From assembly GCF_000738675.1 (NCBI RefSeq), contig NZ_JPUX01000001.1, forward strand, positions 868,001 through 932,000: DNA of 64,000 nucleotides, given 5' to 3'. The notes below the pieces were generated by a model. That model was not told where the DNA came from, made no database searches, and worked only from the letters and a program-made list of their open reading frames with translations. Source of the stretch: Serratia nematodiphila DZ0503SBS1 (GTDB lineage Bacteria > Pseudomonadota > Gammaproteobacteria > Enterobacterales > Enterobacteriaceae). Position numbers and translations under genes: made by a program. This document shows, piece after piece, positions 26,229 to 35,394 of this stretch. How positions within the stretch are numbered: the stretch's first letter is position 1; the number at the start of each line of letters is the position of its first letter.

Positions 26229-27476
26229 TTATTTATGTATAGCCAGCCGCCAGCCTCCGTTATAACGATGCTTTGCCTGATACATCGCATCGTCAGCTTC
26301 GTGCAAAAGACCCTGAGGCGTCGACGCGTGATCAGGGTACAGCGCAATACCGATACTCAGAGAGGTGATGACCGCCTCGTCGTTCGGCAGAATGACCGGT
26401 TGCGTCATGCAGTCGATGATGTTGTCAGCGATCTGCAAGACATCTTCCGTGCTGTGTACCGGCGCCAGCAGCACGGCGAATTCATCCCCTCCCAGGCGGG
26501 CGACCAGATCGGTCTCGCGCAGCTGCGCGCGAATGCGCCCGGCAATGGTGGTCAGCACCGCATCGCCTGCGGCGTGGCCGTAACTGTCGTTCACCTCCTT
26601 GAAGCGATCGCCGTCGATAAACAGCACCGCCAATTTCGCCGGCGGTTCGATATCGCCCAGCGCGCGGCTCAGCCGCCCTTCGAAGAAGGCGCGGTTCGGC
26701 AAGCCGGTCAGGCTGTCGTGCGTCGCCCGGTGAGCCAGCGAGTCGTTCTCCTGCTTCAGATGGGCCTGCCAGGCCTCCAGCTCGTCGAGCAAGCCGTTGA
26801 AATCGTTGCTGAGCTCATGCAGCTCGGCGATAGGCGCTGACGGCACCCGCAGGCCGAAGGTACGATCGCGGCGCACCGCATGCGCCACGTTGGCGATGTC
26901 GTCCAGCGAACTGACGATGCCGACCAGCATGCGGCGCGACAGCACCAGGGCGCACAGGGTGCTGAGCACCAGGCAGGCGATCATGCCGACCATGCCGCGC
27001 AACAGGAAACGCAGCAGGCTGCCGCCGTTGCCGCTCAGCCAGACCTGGCCGACCTGCTTGCCCTCGTGGGTGATAGGCAGAATGACCGGTTCGGGCAGCG
27101 CCCAGTGCGCGACGATCTGCTCCAGGCCGTGCAGCGGCCCATCGGTAGGATGGCGCCAGTTGGCCAGCATCTTGCCGTTGTTGTCGAGGATCCGTGCGTC
27201 TGATACCTCTTCGTTGGAGGATATCAGCATCAGCGCCTCGCGCGCGGCGGTGCGGTCTTCAAACACCACGGCGGCCTCGACGGTATAGCTGATGGAGCGC
27301 GCGATCAGGTGCAGGTTGTGATTGGCATAGGCGCGCAACGCAAACAGCGCCACCAGCGTCAAAAAGATGCCGGCGGTGCCGACGGCGATCAGCGCCAGCC
27401 CAAGATGCACCCGCTGCAGCACTCGGCCCAGCGTCGGGCGCGCATTGCCGGAGCGGTTTCTACGCAACAGCCTCAT
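26229..27476 (-). CDS. dgcN: Membrane diguanylate cyclase YfiN/DgcN
   Basis: YfiN makes cyclic di-GMP when freed from periplasmic YfiR, promoting biofilm and reducing motility or division. The 415-residue protein has transmembrane helix 1 (about 23-48), a CHASE8-type periplasmic domain, helix 2 (about 155-180), a HAMP-like linker with DFNGLLDELEAWQ, and a C-terminal GGDEF domain. The active site RLGGDEF (GGDEF at 329-333) is intact, and RETD lies exactly five residues upstream (320-323), the canonical inhibitory I-site. Its start overlaps the yfiR stop (ATGA). Confidence 0.92.
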   Translation of the reverse strand: MRLLRRNRSGNARPTLGRVLQRVHLGLALIAVGTAGIFLTLVALFALRAYANHNLHLIARSISYTVEAAVVFEDRTAAREALMLISSNEEVSDARILDNNGKMLANWRHPTDGPLHGLEQIVAHWALPEPVILPITHEGKQVGQVWLSGNGGSLLRFLLRGMVGMIACLVLSTLCALVLSRRMLVGIVSSLDDIANVAHAVRRDRTFGLRVPSAPIAELHELSNDFNGLLDELEAWQAHLKQENDSLAHRATHDSLTGLPNRAFFEGRLSRALGDIEPPAKLAVLFIDGDRFKEVNDSYGHAAGDAVLTTIAGRIRAQLRETDLVARLGGDEFAVLLAPVHSTEDVLQIADNIIDCMTQPVILPNDEAVITSLSIGIALYPDHASTPQGLLHEADDAMYQAKHRYNGGWRLAIHK

Positions 27477-28078
27477 AGCGGCGGCGCCTGTTTGCGTGCC
27501 AGCTGCAACACGTTGGGGTGAACGCGCACGCCGCTGCGCGCCAGAGCGTCCAGGTTGACTTTGAAACTGGCCTGGTCCCCATCAATCTGCAGGCAAAATG
27601 CGCTGCCGGCGGAGCATTCGCTATCGTTCTCGCTGATGCTGAGAATGGAGTTGCCGGAAATACGCTGCATGAAATTTTGTCTCTGCGCGGCGGTGATGTT
27701 CCCTAAGTAGATGACATCACAGCCGGTACTCAGCGTTGGGCTATCGAACGGCACGCGCTCGGCTTTAATCGGACGCGGCGCGCTCAGCAGGATCGGATCA
27801 AACAGCCCTTCGGCATACTGGGTGGGTGCGGTCACGCACAAGCGGATCGGATTAGGTTCACGCGACCAGCGTGCGTAGCTGATGATGCCTACCACTACGG
27901 TCGTCACGGCGTGCGTGCGCTTTTGATAGGGATCAGCGGCGGCGTGCGCAGGCTCGGACAACGTCAGCAGCACCAACAAAACGATCAGCAGCAGGCGGCC
28001 GATATTCAGGCGTGCGTCAAGGAAGCCCGGTTCGGGGCTTTTTGCGCAACGCATCGCTATCGCGGTCTTATTCACCAT
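27473..28078 (-). CDS. yfiR: Periplasmic inhibitor of YfiN, YfiR
   Basis: YfiR binds the periplasmic domain of YfiN and keeps the cyclase off; release occurs through YfiB or redox change. From the ATG at 28078 the product is 201 residues. It has an unusually long N-region, a hydrophobic core at about 27-40 and a signal cleavage after AHA (residue 46). The conserved C-terminal part includes the disulfide pair C-x6-C (SECSAGSAFC) and VNLDALARSGVRVHPNVLQLARK, closely like E. coli YfiR. An alternative ATG at 28054 would shorten the leader by 8 residues; neither has a strong ribosome binding site. It is first in the operon. Confidence 0.85.
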   Translation of the reverse strand: MVNKTAIAMRCAKSPEPGFLDARLNIGRLLLIVLLVLLTLSEPAHAAADPYQKRTHAVTTVVVGIISYARWSREPNPIRLCVTAPTQYAEGLFDPILLSAPRPIKAERVPFDSPTLSTGCDVIYLGNITAAQRQNFMQRISGNSILSISENDSECSAGSAFCLQIDGDQASFKVNLDALARSGVRVHPNVLQLARKQAPPL

Positions 28079-28717
28079 CTTCACCCGCCATTCCGGCCTG
28101 ATCCACTGCTCGCAGGCCGTGGCCTGACAAGGAAAAATCCGGCCCGCTTGAAGGGACAATCGTTTTGCTGAAAGCTGTCAGTCGCACTGCCTAATGAACA
28201 CTATCTAACCCATAATTGGCGCGGATTGTATTATAAGATGTCTTCGTTGGGCGCTTTATGTGCTGTTTTCTCGGAATTATCTTACTTATTTTTGATAGTA
28301 TAAAAATGCCCACCCGGGTTTGCCACCGCTTTTCTGCAAAGTTGGCGCGTTTAGCCCGCTGTCAGGCGATTTGCGCAACGGTGGCGCCATATAACAAATC
28401 AAATAATGTGATGACTAATAATTAAAAAGTATTTTACTTCTCCAATAAGCGCCGGGGCAGCTAATAAAAATCCGGTGGCTGGAAATATCCCGCCGGCCTG
28501 ATTTGTCAGCCAAAGTAAACGTTTTTACCTGGCCCGCGTCATGGCGATACACTTCTTCTTCTACAGTATTGAATGGATAAGCGATTGCGCTGTCTATGGT
28601 AGATATCCGCGTCCGGGCCGTGCGCCCGGCTTTATTTTGTCCCGCGGCGCCGTGGTGCGGCGGTCACCGGGGGAGCTGGGCGGCTCCTGCGGTATAACCA
28701 GTGAGGAAAGAGCGAGG
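28079..28717. promoter_or_regulatory. Divergent yfiR-slt intergenic region (639 bp)
   Basis: No supportable gene lies here. The open frame upstream of slt (from 28541) is an extension without a ribosome binding site or family similarity. On the minus strand a TATAAT at 28235-28230 could serve yfiRNB, though its -35 is weak. The central part is AT-rich. Toward slt there is a GC hairpin followed by a T-rich run at 28613-28640. Confidence 0.4.
28613..28640 (+). terminator. Terminator-like hairpin in the slt leader
   Basis: CCGGGC (28613-28618) and GCCCGG (28624-28629) form a GC stem with a 5-base loop, followed by CTTTATTTTGT. It lies about 80 bases before the slt start and could end a short leader transcript or small RNA. 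This is a sequence observation only. Confidence 0.35.
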
Positions 28718-30646
28718 ATGGTCAAGGTGGACAAGCGACGGCTGTTGGCAATGGGCCTGTGTCTGACGGCGTTTTCAGGCGCGGCGCTGGCGGATTCTCT
28801 GGATGCGCAACGTCAGCGTTACCAGCAGATCAAACAGGCGTGGGATGGCAATCAGATGGACGTGGTGGCGCAGCTGATGCCGACGCTGCGCGATTACCCG
28901 CTTTATCCTTACCTGGAATACCGCGAGCTGACACAGGATCTGAGCCAGGCGGGGTTCTCCGAGGTGAACGACTTTATCAAACGCCACCCGACGCTGCCGC
29001 CGGCGAAATCACTGGTGCCGCGCTTCGTCAATGAACTGGCGCGGCGCGAAGACTGGCGCACTCTGTTGGCCTTCAGCGCGCAGCCGCCCAAACCGGTGGC
29101 GGCGCGCTGCAACTATTACTACGCCAAATGGGCTACCGGCGACCAGCAGGCGGCCTGGAGCGGTGCCGATGAACTGTGGCTGAACGGCAAAACGCTGCCG
29201 GGCGCCTGCGATCGTCTGTTCAGCGTCTGGCGCGGCGCAGGCAAGCAAACGCCGCTGGATATTCTGGCGCGCATGAAGCTGGCGTTGAAAGAGGGTAACA
29301 GTTCGCTGGTCAGCAACCTTTATAACCAGTTGCCGGCCGACTATCAGACCATGGGCAACGCCCTGGTGCGCTTGCAAAACGATCCGACCACCGTGGAAGC
29401 CTTCGCCCGCAGCGTGGGGCCGACTGACTTTACCCGCGCCGCTACCGGCATCGCCTTTGAACGCCTGGCGCGGCAGGATGTGGAAAACGCACGGGCGATG
29501 ATCCCGACGCTCGCGCGGCTGCAGAAAATGAGCGACGACGAACGGCTGGGGTTGGAAGAGGCGGTGGCCTGGCGCCTGATGGGCAGCGACGCTACCTACG
29601 AGCAGGCGCAGTGGCGCGATCGGGTGATCCTGCGCAGCCGTTCGCCTTCGCTGTTGGAGCGCCGGGTGCGCATGGCGTTGGGCAACGGCGATCGGCAGGG
29701 CGTCGCGACCTGGCTGGCCCGCCTGCCGGAAGAGTCGCGCAACAAGGATGAGTGGCGCTACTGGCGCGCCAGTCAACTGATGGACGAAGGCAAACGCGCC
29801 GAAGGCGAGGAGATGTTGCGTAACCTGATGACCGAACGCGGCTTTTATCCGATGGTGGCGGCGCAGAAGCTGAACGCCACTTATCCGGTGATGGTGGCGG
29901 TGGCGGCCAAGCCGCGCACGTCGCTGGTCGACGGGCCGGAGGTCGCCCGGGTGCGCGAGCTGATGTACTGGAATATGGACAACCTGGCCCGCAGCGAGTG
30001 GGGCTCTTACGTCGCCAGCCGCAGCCGGCCGGAACAAGAAGCGCTGGCGCGCTACGCCTTTGAGCAAAAATGGGCCGATCTGAGCGTGCAGGCGACCATC
30101 GTCGGCAAGCTGTGGGATCATCTGGAGGAGCGCTTCCCGGTCGCCTGGCCGCAGGAGTTCCGCCGCGCGACCGATGACAAGGGGATCACCACCAGCTACG
30201 CGATGGCGATCGCGCGTCAGGAGAGCGCCTGGAATCCGAAAGCGCAGTCGCCGGTTGGCGCTACCGGCCTGATGCAGGTGATGCCGCGCACCGCGCAGCA
30301 TACGGTGCAGATGTTCAATATTCCCGGTTACGTCGGCCCGAGCCAGCTGTTCGATCCACAGACTAACATCACCATCGGCACCAGCTATCTGGAGTCGGTC
30401 TATCAGCAGTTCGGCCGCAACCGCATTCTGTCGAGCGCCGCCTATAATGCCGGCCCGTCGCGGGTGAATACCTGGCTGGGCAACAGCGCGGGGCGGATCG
30501 ATCCGGTGGCGTTCATCGAAAGCATTCCGTTCTCGGAAACCCGCGGCTACGTCAAGAATGTGTTGGCCTATGATGCGTTTTACCGCTATCTGACGCACCG
30601 GCCGGCCAAGGTGCTGACCGACGCCGAGTGGCAGAGACGTTATTGA
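28718..30646 (+). CDS. slt: Soluble lytic murein transglycosylase Slt70
   Basis: Slt cleaves the glycan strands of peptidoglycan between MurNAc and GlcNAc with formation of 1,6-anhydroMurNAc. The 642-residue precursor has a signal peptide (cleavage after ALA, residue 25), the long alpha-helical U- and L-domain superhelix, and a C-terminal lysozyme-like domain. In the latter the catalytic Glu502 lies in ARQESAWNPKAQS, followed by GLMQVMP and AAYNAGPSRV. The ATG at 28718 follows GCGAGG and gives the E. coli length. The frame is open from 28541 but without support for an earlier start. Confidence 0.96.
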   Translation: MVKVDKRRLLAMGLCLTAFSGAALADSLDAQRQRYQQIKQAWDGNQMDVVAQLMPTLRDYPLYPYLEYRELTQDLSQAGFSEVNDFIKRHPTLPPAKSLVPRFVNELARREDWRTLLAFSAQPPKPVAARCNYYYAKWATGDQQAAWSGADELWLNGKTLPGACDRLFSVWRGAGKQTPLDILARMKLALKEGNSSLVSNLYNQLPADYQTMGNALVRLQNDPTTVEAFARSVGPTDFTRAATGIAFERLARQDVENARAMIPTLARLQKMSDDERLGLEEAVAWRLMGSDATYEQAQWRDRVILRSRSPSLLERRVRMALGNGDRQGVATWLARLPEESRNKDEWRYWRASQLMDEGKRAEGEEMLRNLMTERGFYPMVAAQKLNATYPVMVAVAAKPRTSLVDGPEVARVRELMYWNMDNLARSEWGSYVASRSRPEQEALARYAFEQKWADLSVQATIVGKLWDHLEERFPVAWPQEFRRATDDKGITTSYAMAIARQESAWNPKAQSPVGATGLMQVMPRTAQHTVQMFNIPGYVGPSQLFDPQTNITIGTSYLESVYQQFGRNRILSSAAYNAGPSRVNTWLGNSAGRIDPVAFIESIPFSETRGYVKNVLAYDAFYRYLTHRPAKVLTDAEWQRRY

Positions 30647-30672
30647 TTTTGACGGCCCTATGGTATGCTGCT

Positions 30673-30690
30673 GTACTAGTTAAATAGTAT
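30673..30690 (+). promoter_or_regulatory. TrpR operator upstream of trpR
   Basis: GTACTAGTTAAATAGTAT differs at only two positions from the symmetrical trp operator core GTACTAGTTAACTAGTAC. It lies just before the trpR start, as expected for the known autoregulation of trpR. It overlaps the first in-frame ATG (30689), which argues for the ATG at 30701 as the start. Confidence 0.8.
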
Positions 30691-30700
30691 GGTGGCTGCC

Positions 30701-31030
30701 ATGACGCAATTATCATTAAACGACCCCGCTCTTTCAGAACAAGGCAATGAGGATTGGCTGCGCTTCGTCGCGCTGCTGCAGAATTCGTTTGCGCAAGAAC
30801 TGCATCAACCGCTGCTGCAGCTGATGCTGACGCCGGACGAGCGCACCGCGCTGGGCACCCGGGTACGGATCATTCAGGAATTGATGCGCGGCGAGATGAG
30901 CCAGCGCGAGCTGAAAAATGAACTGGGCGCGGGGATCGCCACCATCACCCGCGGTTCAAACAGCCTGAAAGCGGCGTCGCCCGCGCTGAAACAGTGGCTT
31001 GAGCAGCAGCTGCTGCACGATGCGCCCTAG
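30701..31030 (+). CDS. trpR: Trp operon repressor TrpR
   Basis: TrpR is the dimeric, tryptophan-activated repressor of trp, aroH and mtr. The 109-residue product keeps the all-helical core and the DNA-reading unit [25 protein letters not shown] essentially unchanged from E. coli. The N-terminal arm is variable. I prefer the ATG at 30701 to that at 30689 because the operator covers the earlier one and the length then matches the family. The position between slt and yjjX is the E. coli order. Confidence 0.95.
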   Translation: MTQLSLNDPALSEQGNEDWLRFVALLQNSFAQELHQPLLQLMLTPDERTALGTRVRIIQELMRGEMSQRELKNELGAGIATITRGSNSLKAASPALKQWLEQQLLHDAP

Positions 31031-31041
31031 CAGGCTCTTCG

Positions 31042-31560
31042 CTATTGCTGATAGATGGCGTTGTGGAACGGCACCAGCGCCAGCAGCAACGCTTGATGGT
31101 AAACGCTGGTGCGGCTCAGCCGGCCGTCGGTGAAGACGCCGATGGCGCCGCCCTGGCGCTTCACTTCGGCGTTACCGGTGATCGCCGCCATTTCGCTGCC
31201 CAATTCGCGACCGGCGCGAATACCTTGTAAGATGACTTCCGGCAGCATCAGGCTCGCCGAGCGGGATTCGCCGCGGATGTGCGGGTTCTCTATGGTCATC
31301 CAGGCGAAGGTCATATTCTCTTCAATCCCGGCTTCCACGCCGACCCAAAAATCGGCCTCGGGCCTGACCTGGCGCGCTTCCATCACGCGTTGACGCGAGC
31401 CGGTGCGGGTTTCGTGATTGCCTATTGGCTGCAGCGAGACACCGCTGGCGACGTCAACGGATTCAATGCGGTATTGGCCTGCGCCAAAGACGTCATCGAA
31501 GGCCAGTTGAATAGCCTTGATCTTTGCCGGGTTGGTAGTTGCAGCGACAACATGGTACAT
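31042..31560 (-). CDS. yjjX: Inosine/xanthosine triphosphatase YjjX
   Basis: YjjX hydrolyses the non-canonical nucleotides ITP and XTP (house-cleaning NTPase). The 172-residue product shows the family N-terminus [28 protein letters not shown] and the C-terminal [25 protein letters not shown]. The frame is open to 31659, but the ATG at 31560 gives the family length and first residues. It is convergent with trpR (11 bp apart) and divergent from gpmB, whose start is about 100 bp away. Confidence 0.94.
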   Translation of the reverse strand: MYHVVAATTNPAKIKAIQLAFDDVFGAGQYRIESVDVASGVSLQPIGNHETRTGSRQRVMEARQVRPEADFWVGVEAGIEENMTFAWMTIENPHIRGESRSASLMLPEVILQGIRAGRELGSEMAAITGNAEVKRQGGAIGVFTDGRLSRTSVYHQALLLALVPFHNAIYQQ

Positions 31561-31661
31561 AACGGGTTTGATATCCTTCTGGCCGATACGCCGGGCAGCG
31601 GCAAAAGCGCCACCGGGCCGGGGATAAATGCAAATTTCACGCAGTATAACGGAAAACAAAA

Positions 31662-32309
31662 ATGTTACAGGTATACCTCGTTCGCCATGGCGAAACGGAA
31701 TGGAACGCGGCTCGCCGCATCCAGGGTCAGTCCGACAGCCCGTTAACCGCCATGGGTGAACACCAGGCCCGTCTGGTCGCCAGGCGCGTCAGCAAAGAAG
31801 GCATTACGCACATCATTACCAGCGATCTGGGGCGCACGCGCCGCACCGCACAGATCATCGCCGACGCCTGTGGCTGCGAAGTGATTAGCGATCCGCGTTT
31901 GCGTGAGCTGCACATGGGGGTTCTGGAAGAACGCCTGATCGACGGTTTGACGCCGCAGGAAGAGCAGTGGCGCAAACAGATGGTCGATGGTACTCCTGAC
32001 GGCCGAATCCCTCAAGGCGAATCCATGGAGGAGCTGGGCGAGCGCATGCGCGCCGCGCTGGAGAGTTGCCTGATGCTGCCTGAAGGCAGCAAGCCGCTGC
32101 TCGTCAGTCATGGTATCGCGTTGGGGTGTTTGATCAGTACGGTGCTGGGGCTGCCGGCCTATGCGGAACGCCGCCTGCGCTTGCGCAACTGCTCACTGTC
32201 GCGCGTCGATCACCAGCAGAGCCCGTGGCTGGCTTCCGGCTGGATCGTGGAAACGGCGGGCGATGTCACGCATCTGGACACGCCCGCGTTGGACGAACTG
32301 CAGCGTTAA
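31662..32309 (+). CDS. gpmB: Phosphoglycerate mutase-like phosphatase GpmB
   Basis: The 215-residue protein belongs to the histidine phosphatase superfamily, with the catalytic [10 protein letters not shown] at residues 6-15 and the second histidine in [10 protein letters not shown]. It is close to E. coli GpmB along the whole length. The family name is phosphoglycerate mutase, but enzymes of this branch often act as phosphatases, so mutase activity is not certain. Its TAA stop overlaps the stop codon of the convergent rob gene. Confidence 0.93.
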   Translation: MLQVYLVRHGETEWNAARRIQGQSDSPLTAMGEHQARLVARRVSKEGITHIITSDLGRTRRTAQIIADACGCEVISDPRLRELHMGVLEERLIDGLTPQEEQWRKQMVDGTPDGRIPQGESMEELGERMRAALESCLMLPEGSKPLLVSHGIALGCLISTVLGLPAYAERRLRLRNCSLSRVDHQQSPWLASGWIVETAGDVTHLDTPALDELQR

Positions 32310-33175
32310 CGCCGAATCGGGATCAGGTAATCGCACTTGATCTCGATAGGTGCCTGATGCGGACGGCGCTCGCCTTTCGGATAGAAGCGCTCGATGTCGT
32401 GCCCTTTGCGGCGCGTCAGCTGGAGCGCCGGCAGGCAGGTGCCGTAGACCGTCAGAATAAAGTCTTGCAGTCCCTCGGTGGGCCCTTCGTAGCTGAACAT
32501 CGCAAACTCACCGCCCGGCAACACCAGCGGCTGGCCTTCCTGTACCTTGTCAGGCACCTGATCCGGCTCCAGCGCCGTGGTGTACAGCACTTCCTGTTCG
32601 TCATCCTTCTCCTGGCTCGGTCGCGAGTGATGCAGCCCGTACAGCACCGGCGGCAGGGTTTCGACGTCACCGAGGAACTGACGCCAGAACTGTGAGCGCA
32701 GTTCGGTGCGCACGGTGGTGATCTGTTCCAGCGTACAGGAGTAGCTTTGGGTCAGGCCGACCAGCTGCTTGTCCGGCAGCGAGACGAATTCCGGCTGCGG
32801 CAAGGTGAAGGCTCCCAGACGGATCGGCGGACAGATGCCGAATGCATTCCAGTCTTCGGCGCGGCGGTACAGCGCCGGCGTTTGCGCAAACTGTTTTTTG
32901 AAGGCGCGGGTGAAGGTCTGCTGCGAGTCGAAGCGATATTGCAGGGCGATATCCAAAATCGGCCGGCTGGTCAAACGCAGCGCGACGGCGGCTTTGGACA
33001 GCCTCCTTGCCCGGATGTAAGCACCGATGGCGTTACCGGTAATATCTTTGAACATCCGTTGCAGATGCCATTTGGAGTAGCCTGCCTTGGCCGCCACGTT
33101 ATCCAGCGACAAGGGTTGGTCCAAATGGCTTTCCAGCCAGCTAAGCAGATCACGAATGATACCGGCTTGATCCAT
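32306..33175 (-). CDS. rob: AraC/XylS-family regulator Rob
   Basis: Rob is an abundant activator of the mar/sox/rob regulon (efflux, porin control, stress), activated post-translationally by bile salts and other ligands. The 289-residue protein has two N-terminal HTH motifs (LSLDNVAAKAGYSKWHLQRMFK and ILDIALQYRFDSQQTFTRAFKK) and a C-terminal GyrI-like ligand-binding domain, with the exact length of E. coli Rob. The gene is convergent with gpmB with overlapping stop codons, an overlap of 4 bp, so no intrinsic terminator separates them. Confidence 0.95.
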   Translation of the reverse strand: MDQAGIIRDLLSWLESHLDQPLSLDNVAAKAGYSKWHLQRMFKDITGNAIGAYIRARRLSKAAVALRLTSRPILDIALQYRFDSQQTFTRAFKKQFAQTPALYRRAEDWNAFGICPPIRLGAFTLPQPEFVSLPDKQLVGLTQSYSCTLEQITTVRTELRSQFWRQFLGDVETLPPVLYGLHHSRPSQEKDDEQEVLYTTALEPDQVPDKVQEGQPLVLPGGEFAMFSYEGPTEGLQDFILTVYGTCLPALQLTRRKGHDIERFYPKGERRPHQAPIEIKCDYLIPIRR

Positions 33176-33517
33176 AGATCTTCCTCGTAAAGCTTGGGGG
33201 TAGGAACCCGAACTGTTGATTCGTCACGCTGGTGCTGCGCTATCAGACCGATCCATGAGCCATTATGCGTTGCACTCTTTGCCTCTGCTGCGCATGCCGC
33301 GCCAGAGTTGGATTGGGGTACACCGTAGTGGGCGCAAAGAAATAACGACGCCGCATCATAGCAATTTTTTTACTCCGCGACTCTCAAAGATTTTTGTCAC
33401 GCTCTGTGCTAAAACGGACGGTGCGGACCCGTAAAAAACCGATTCCGTGAGCTTAGACATAAATAATGGCGACCGCCGAACCTATTTTTGCGGCAAGGTT
33501 ATACCGGAGTTAAGTAA
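33176..33517. promoter_or_regulatory. Divergent rob-creA intergenic region (342 bp)
   Basis: No gene is supportable here. The open frame at 33216-33434 has no ribosome binding site and no recognisable protein. The stretch should contain the rob and creA promoters. I looked for a marbox and found none convincing. Confidence 0.4.
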
Positions 33518-33997
33518 ATGAAAAAAAGCTGGATATTTTTATTCGGTTTGGTTTGCGCAACCGTTGGCAGCGCGCAGGCGGAGCAGGTGGGCTCCGTTGA
33601 TACGGTGTTTAAATTGTTGGGGCCGGACCACAAAATCGTGGTGGAAGCGTTCGACGATCCGGATGTTAAAAATGTAACTTGTTATATCAGCCGCGCCAAA
33701 ACCGGCGGCATCAAAGGCGGCCTGGGGCTGGCGGAAGACACCGCCGACGCGGCCATTTCCTGCCAGCAGGTGGGGCCTATCGAGCTGAGCGACAAGATCA
33801 AAAACGGCAAGGCGGAAGGCGATGTGGTGTTCCAGAAACGCACCTCGCTGGTGTTCAAGAAGTTGCAGGTGGTGCGCTTCTATGACGCCAAGCGCAATTC
33901 GTTGATTTACCTTAGCTATTCCGACAAGGTGATCGACGGTTCGCCGAAGAACGCGTTGAGCGCGGTGCCGATCATGCCGTGGGCTGAGACGAAATAA
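33518..33997 (+). CDS. creA: CreA-family periplasmic protein
   Basis: The 159-residue precursor has a signal peptide ([10 protein letters not shown]..., cleavage after AQA at residue 21) and the CreA domain, including [24 protein letters not shown] and [20 protein letters not shown]. Function is unknown. In E. coli creA precedes the two-component genes creBC and the Cre regulon gene creD; none of these is present here, and the next gene is the convergent arcA. creA therefore stands alone, with a shared terminator at its 3' end. Confidence 0.92.
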   Translation: MKKSWIFLFGLVCATVGSAQAEQVGSVDTVFKLLGPDHKIVVEAFDDPDVKNVTCYISRAKTGGIKGGLGLAEDTADAAISCQQVGPIELSDKIKNGKAEGDVVFQKRTSLVFKKLQVVRFYDAKRNSLIYLSYSDKVIDGSPKNALSAVPIMPWAETK

Positions 33998-33998
33998 A

Positions 33999-34030
33999 AA
34001 AACGGGGTTCAGCATGCTGAACCCCGTTTT
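33999..34030. terminator. Bidirectional terminator between creA and arcA
   Basis: A perfect 32-bp palindrome has stem AAAACGGGGTTCAGCA and its complement. It has a T run on one side and an A run on the other, so it can end both convergent transcripts. Confidence 0.9.
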
Positions 34031-34048
34031 CATGACGGCAGGCCGGAA

Positions 34049-34765
34049 TTACTCTTCCAGATCGCCGCAGAAGCGGTAGCCTTCGCCGTGAATGGTGGCG
34101 ATGATTTCCGGCGTATCCGGCGTCGATTCGAAGTGTTTGCGAATGCGACGGATGGTGACGTCCACGGTGCGGTCATGCGGCTTCAGCTCGCGGCCGGTCA
34201 TTTTCTTCAGCAGTTCGCCGCGCGACTGGATCTTGCCCGGGTTTTCGCAGAAGTGCAGCATGGCGCGGAATTCGCTGCGCGGCAGCTTGTACTGTTCGCC
34301 GGCCGGGCTGATCAAAGAGCGGCTGTTGATGTCCAGCTCCCACCCGTTGAACTTGTAGCTCTCGACCAGACGGCGCTCTTCGCCGAGGCTGCCCAGGTTC
34401 ATGGTGCGCGACAGCAGGTTGCGCGCGCGGATGGTCAGCTCACGCGGGTTGAACGGCTTGGTGATGTAATCGTCGGCGCCGATTTCCAGGCCGAGGATTT
34501 TGTCCACTTCGTTATCGCGACCGGTCAGGAACATCAAGGCGACGCTGGCCTGTTCACGCAGTTCGCGCGCCAACAGCAGGCCGTTTTTGCCTGGCAGGTT
34601 GATGTCCATGATGACCAGATTGATATCATTTTCAGACAGGATATTGTGCATCTCTGCACCATCATTGGCTTCATGAACAATGTAGCCTTCCGCCTCGAAA
34701 ATGCTCTTCAGGGTGTTACGAGTGACTAACTCGTCTTCGACAATCAGAATGTGCGGGGTCTGCAT
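34049..34765 (-). CDS. arcA: Aerobic respiration control response regulator ArcA
   Basis: ArcA is the OmpR-family response regulator that, phosphorylated by ArcB, represses respiratory genes under low oxygen. The 238-residue product has the receiver domain with acidic pocket Glu10-Asp11, phospho-acceptor Asp54 ([10 protein letters not shown]), Lys in YITKPFN, and the C-terminal winged helix ending in [13 protein letters not shown]. It is almost identical to the E. coli protein. The upstream region on the minus strand is long and gene-poor, fitting the multiple promoters known for arcA. Confidence 0.97.
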   Translation of the reverse strand: MQTPHILIVEDELVTRNTLKSIFEAEGYIVHEANDGAEMHNILSENDINLVIMDINLPGKNGLLLARELREQASVALMFLTGRDNEVDKILGLEIGADDYITKPFNPRELTIRARNLLSRTMNLGSLGEERRLVESYKFNGWELDINSRSLISPAGEQYKLPRSEFRAMLHFCENPGKIQSRGELLKKMTGRELKPHDRTVDVTIRRIRKHFESTPDTPEIIATIHGEGYRFCGDLEE

Positions 34766-35394
34766 ATTTGCTACCTAAAATTGCCAACAAAATAGAAAAT
34801 CGGAAGTACAGAAGTCTTTGTTTTCTTAGAGGAGGGCAGAGATAGCGCCACGTTCCCTCTCAGCAAATGACTAAAGTACGTAAACTCGTTCTTGATGCAC
34901 TTTCCATCTCATGTCAACAAGATCGCTAGCCTGGTGGGGATGCTGTTCCCTACAACCCCTTGGGTGCCGAAACGGCGCATATCCTAACCCCATTAACAGC
35001 AATATAACAGCGCGTGCCGAATTCATCACCCAACAAAACTACGCTTTGTTGACATATATCAAATTCAATTGTAGCACGTTAACAGATTTGTGAAAAACAC
35101 TTACAGAAATGCCAGTTTAAGTCACAGAACCTCAAATTCTGTGAACGATTCAGCATTATCCGGCCCGATAGGATACAATTATTCGCTTATTGATCATCGC
35201 GTTGTTTTAACTTATTGATAAATAAACACAGTAAAACATAAGCGCGAATAATGACTATTACGATGGGTTTATTAGCTCAACGAGCCGTTTAATCTTGTTT
35301 GTTGCTATTAACGCGTTTATTGTTACGTAATTGTAAATATAAGCGGGCGCTGCGCCATCGTCAAAAACGCAGGCCCGCCTTCGGTGGAAGAGTG
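34766..35394. promoter_or_regulatory. arcA upstream region (629 bp)
   Basis: The stretch is much more AT-rich than the surroundings. Its arcA-proximal part should hold the arcA promoters and leader. The only coding-like sequence is the 20-codon yjjY-like frame at 34867-34929. The rest, to the methyltransferase start, contains AT-rich sequence with no structure I can name. Confidence 0.5.
34867..34929 (+). CDS. yjjY-like 20-codon open frame next to arcA
   Basis: The frame begins MTKVRKLVLDALSI and stops at TAG after 20 codons. The first 14 residues resemble the start of the 46-residue E. coli YjjY, which lies in the same place and direction next to arcA. Here the frame ends early. There is no good ribosome binding site. 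It may be a shortened or decayed yjjY, or the conservation may reflect the antisense arcA leader rather than a peptide. Confidence 0.4.
   Translation: MTKVRKLVLDALSISCQQDR

Noticed and set aside
33400..33470. Possible marbox upstream of rob/creA
   Set aside because: The GTGCTAAAAC stretch matches only half of the marbox consensus; the GCAC element is not in register.
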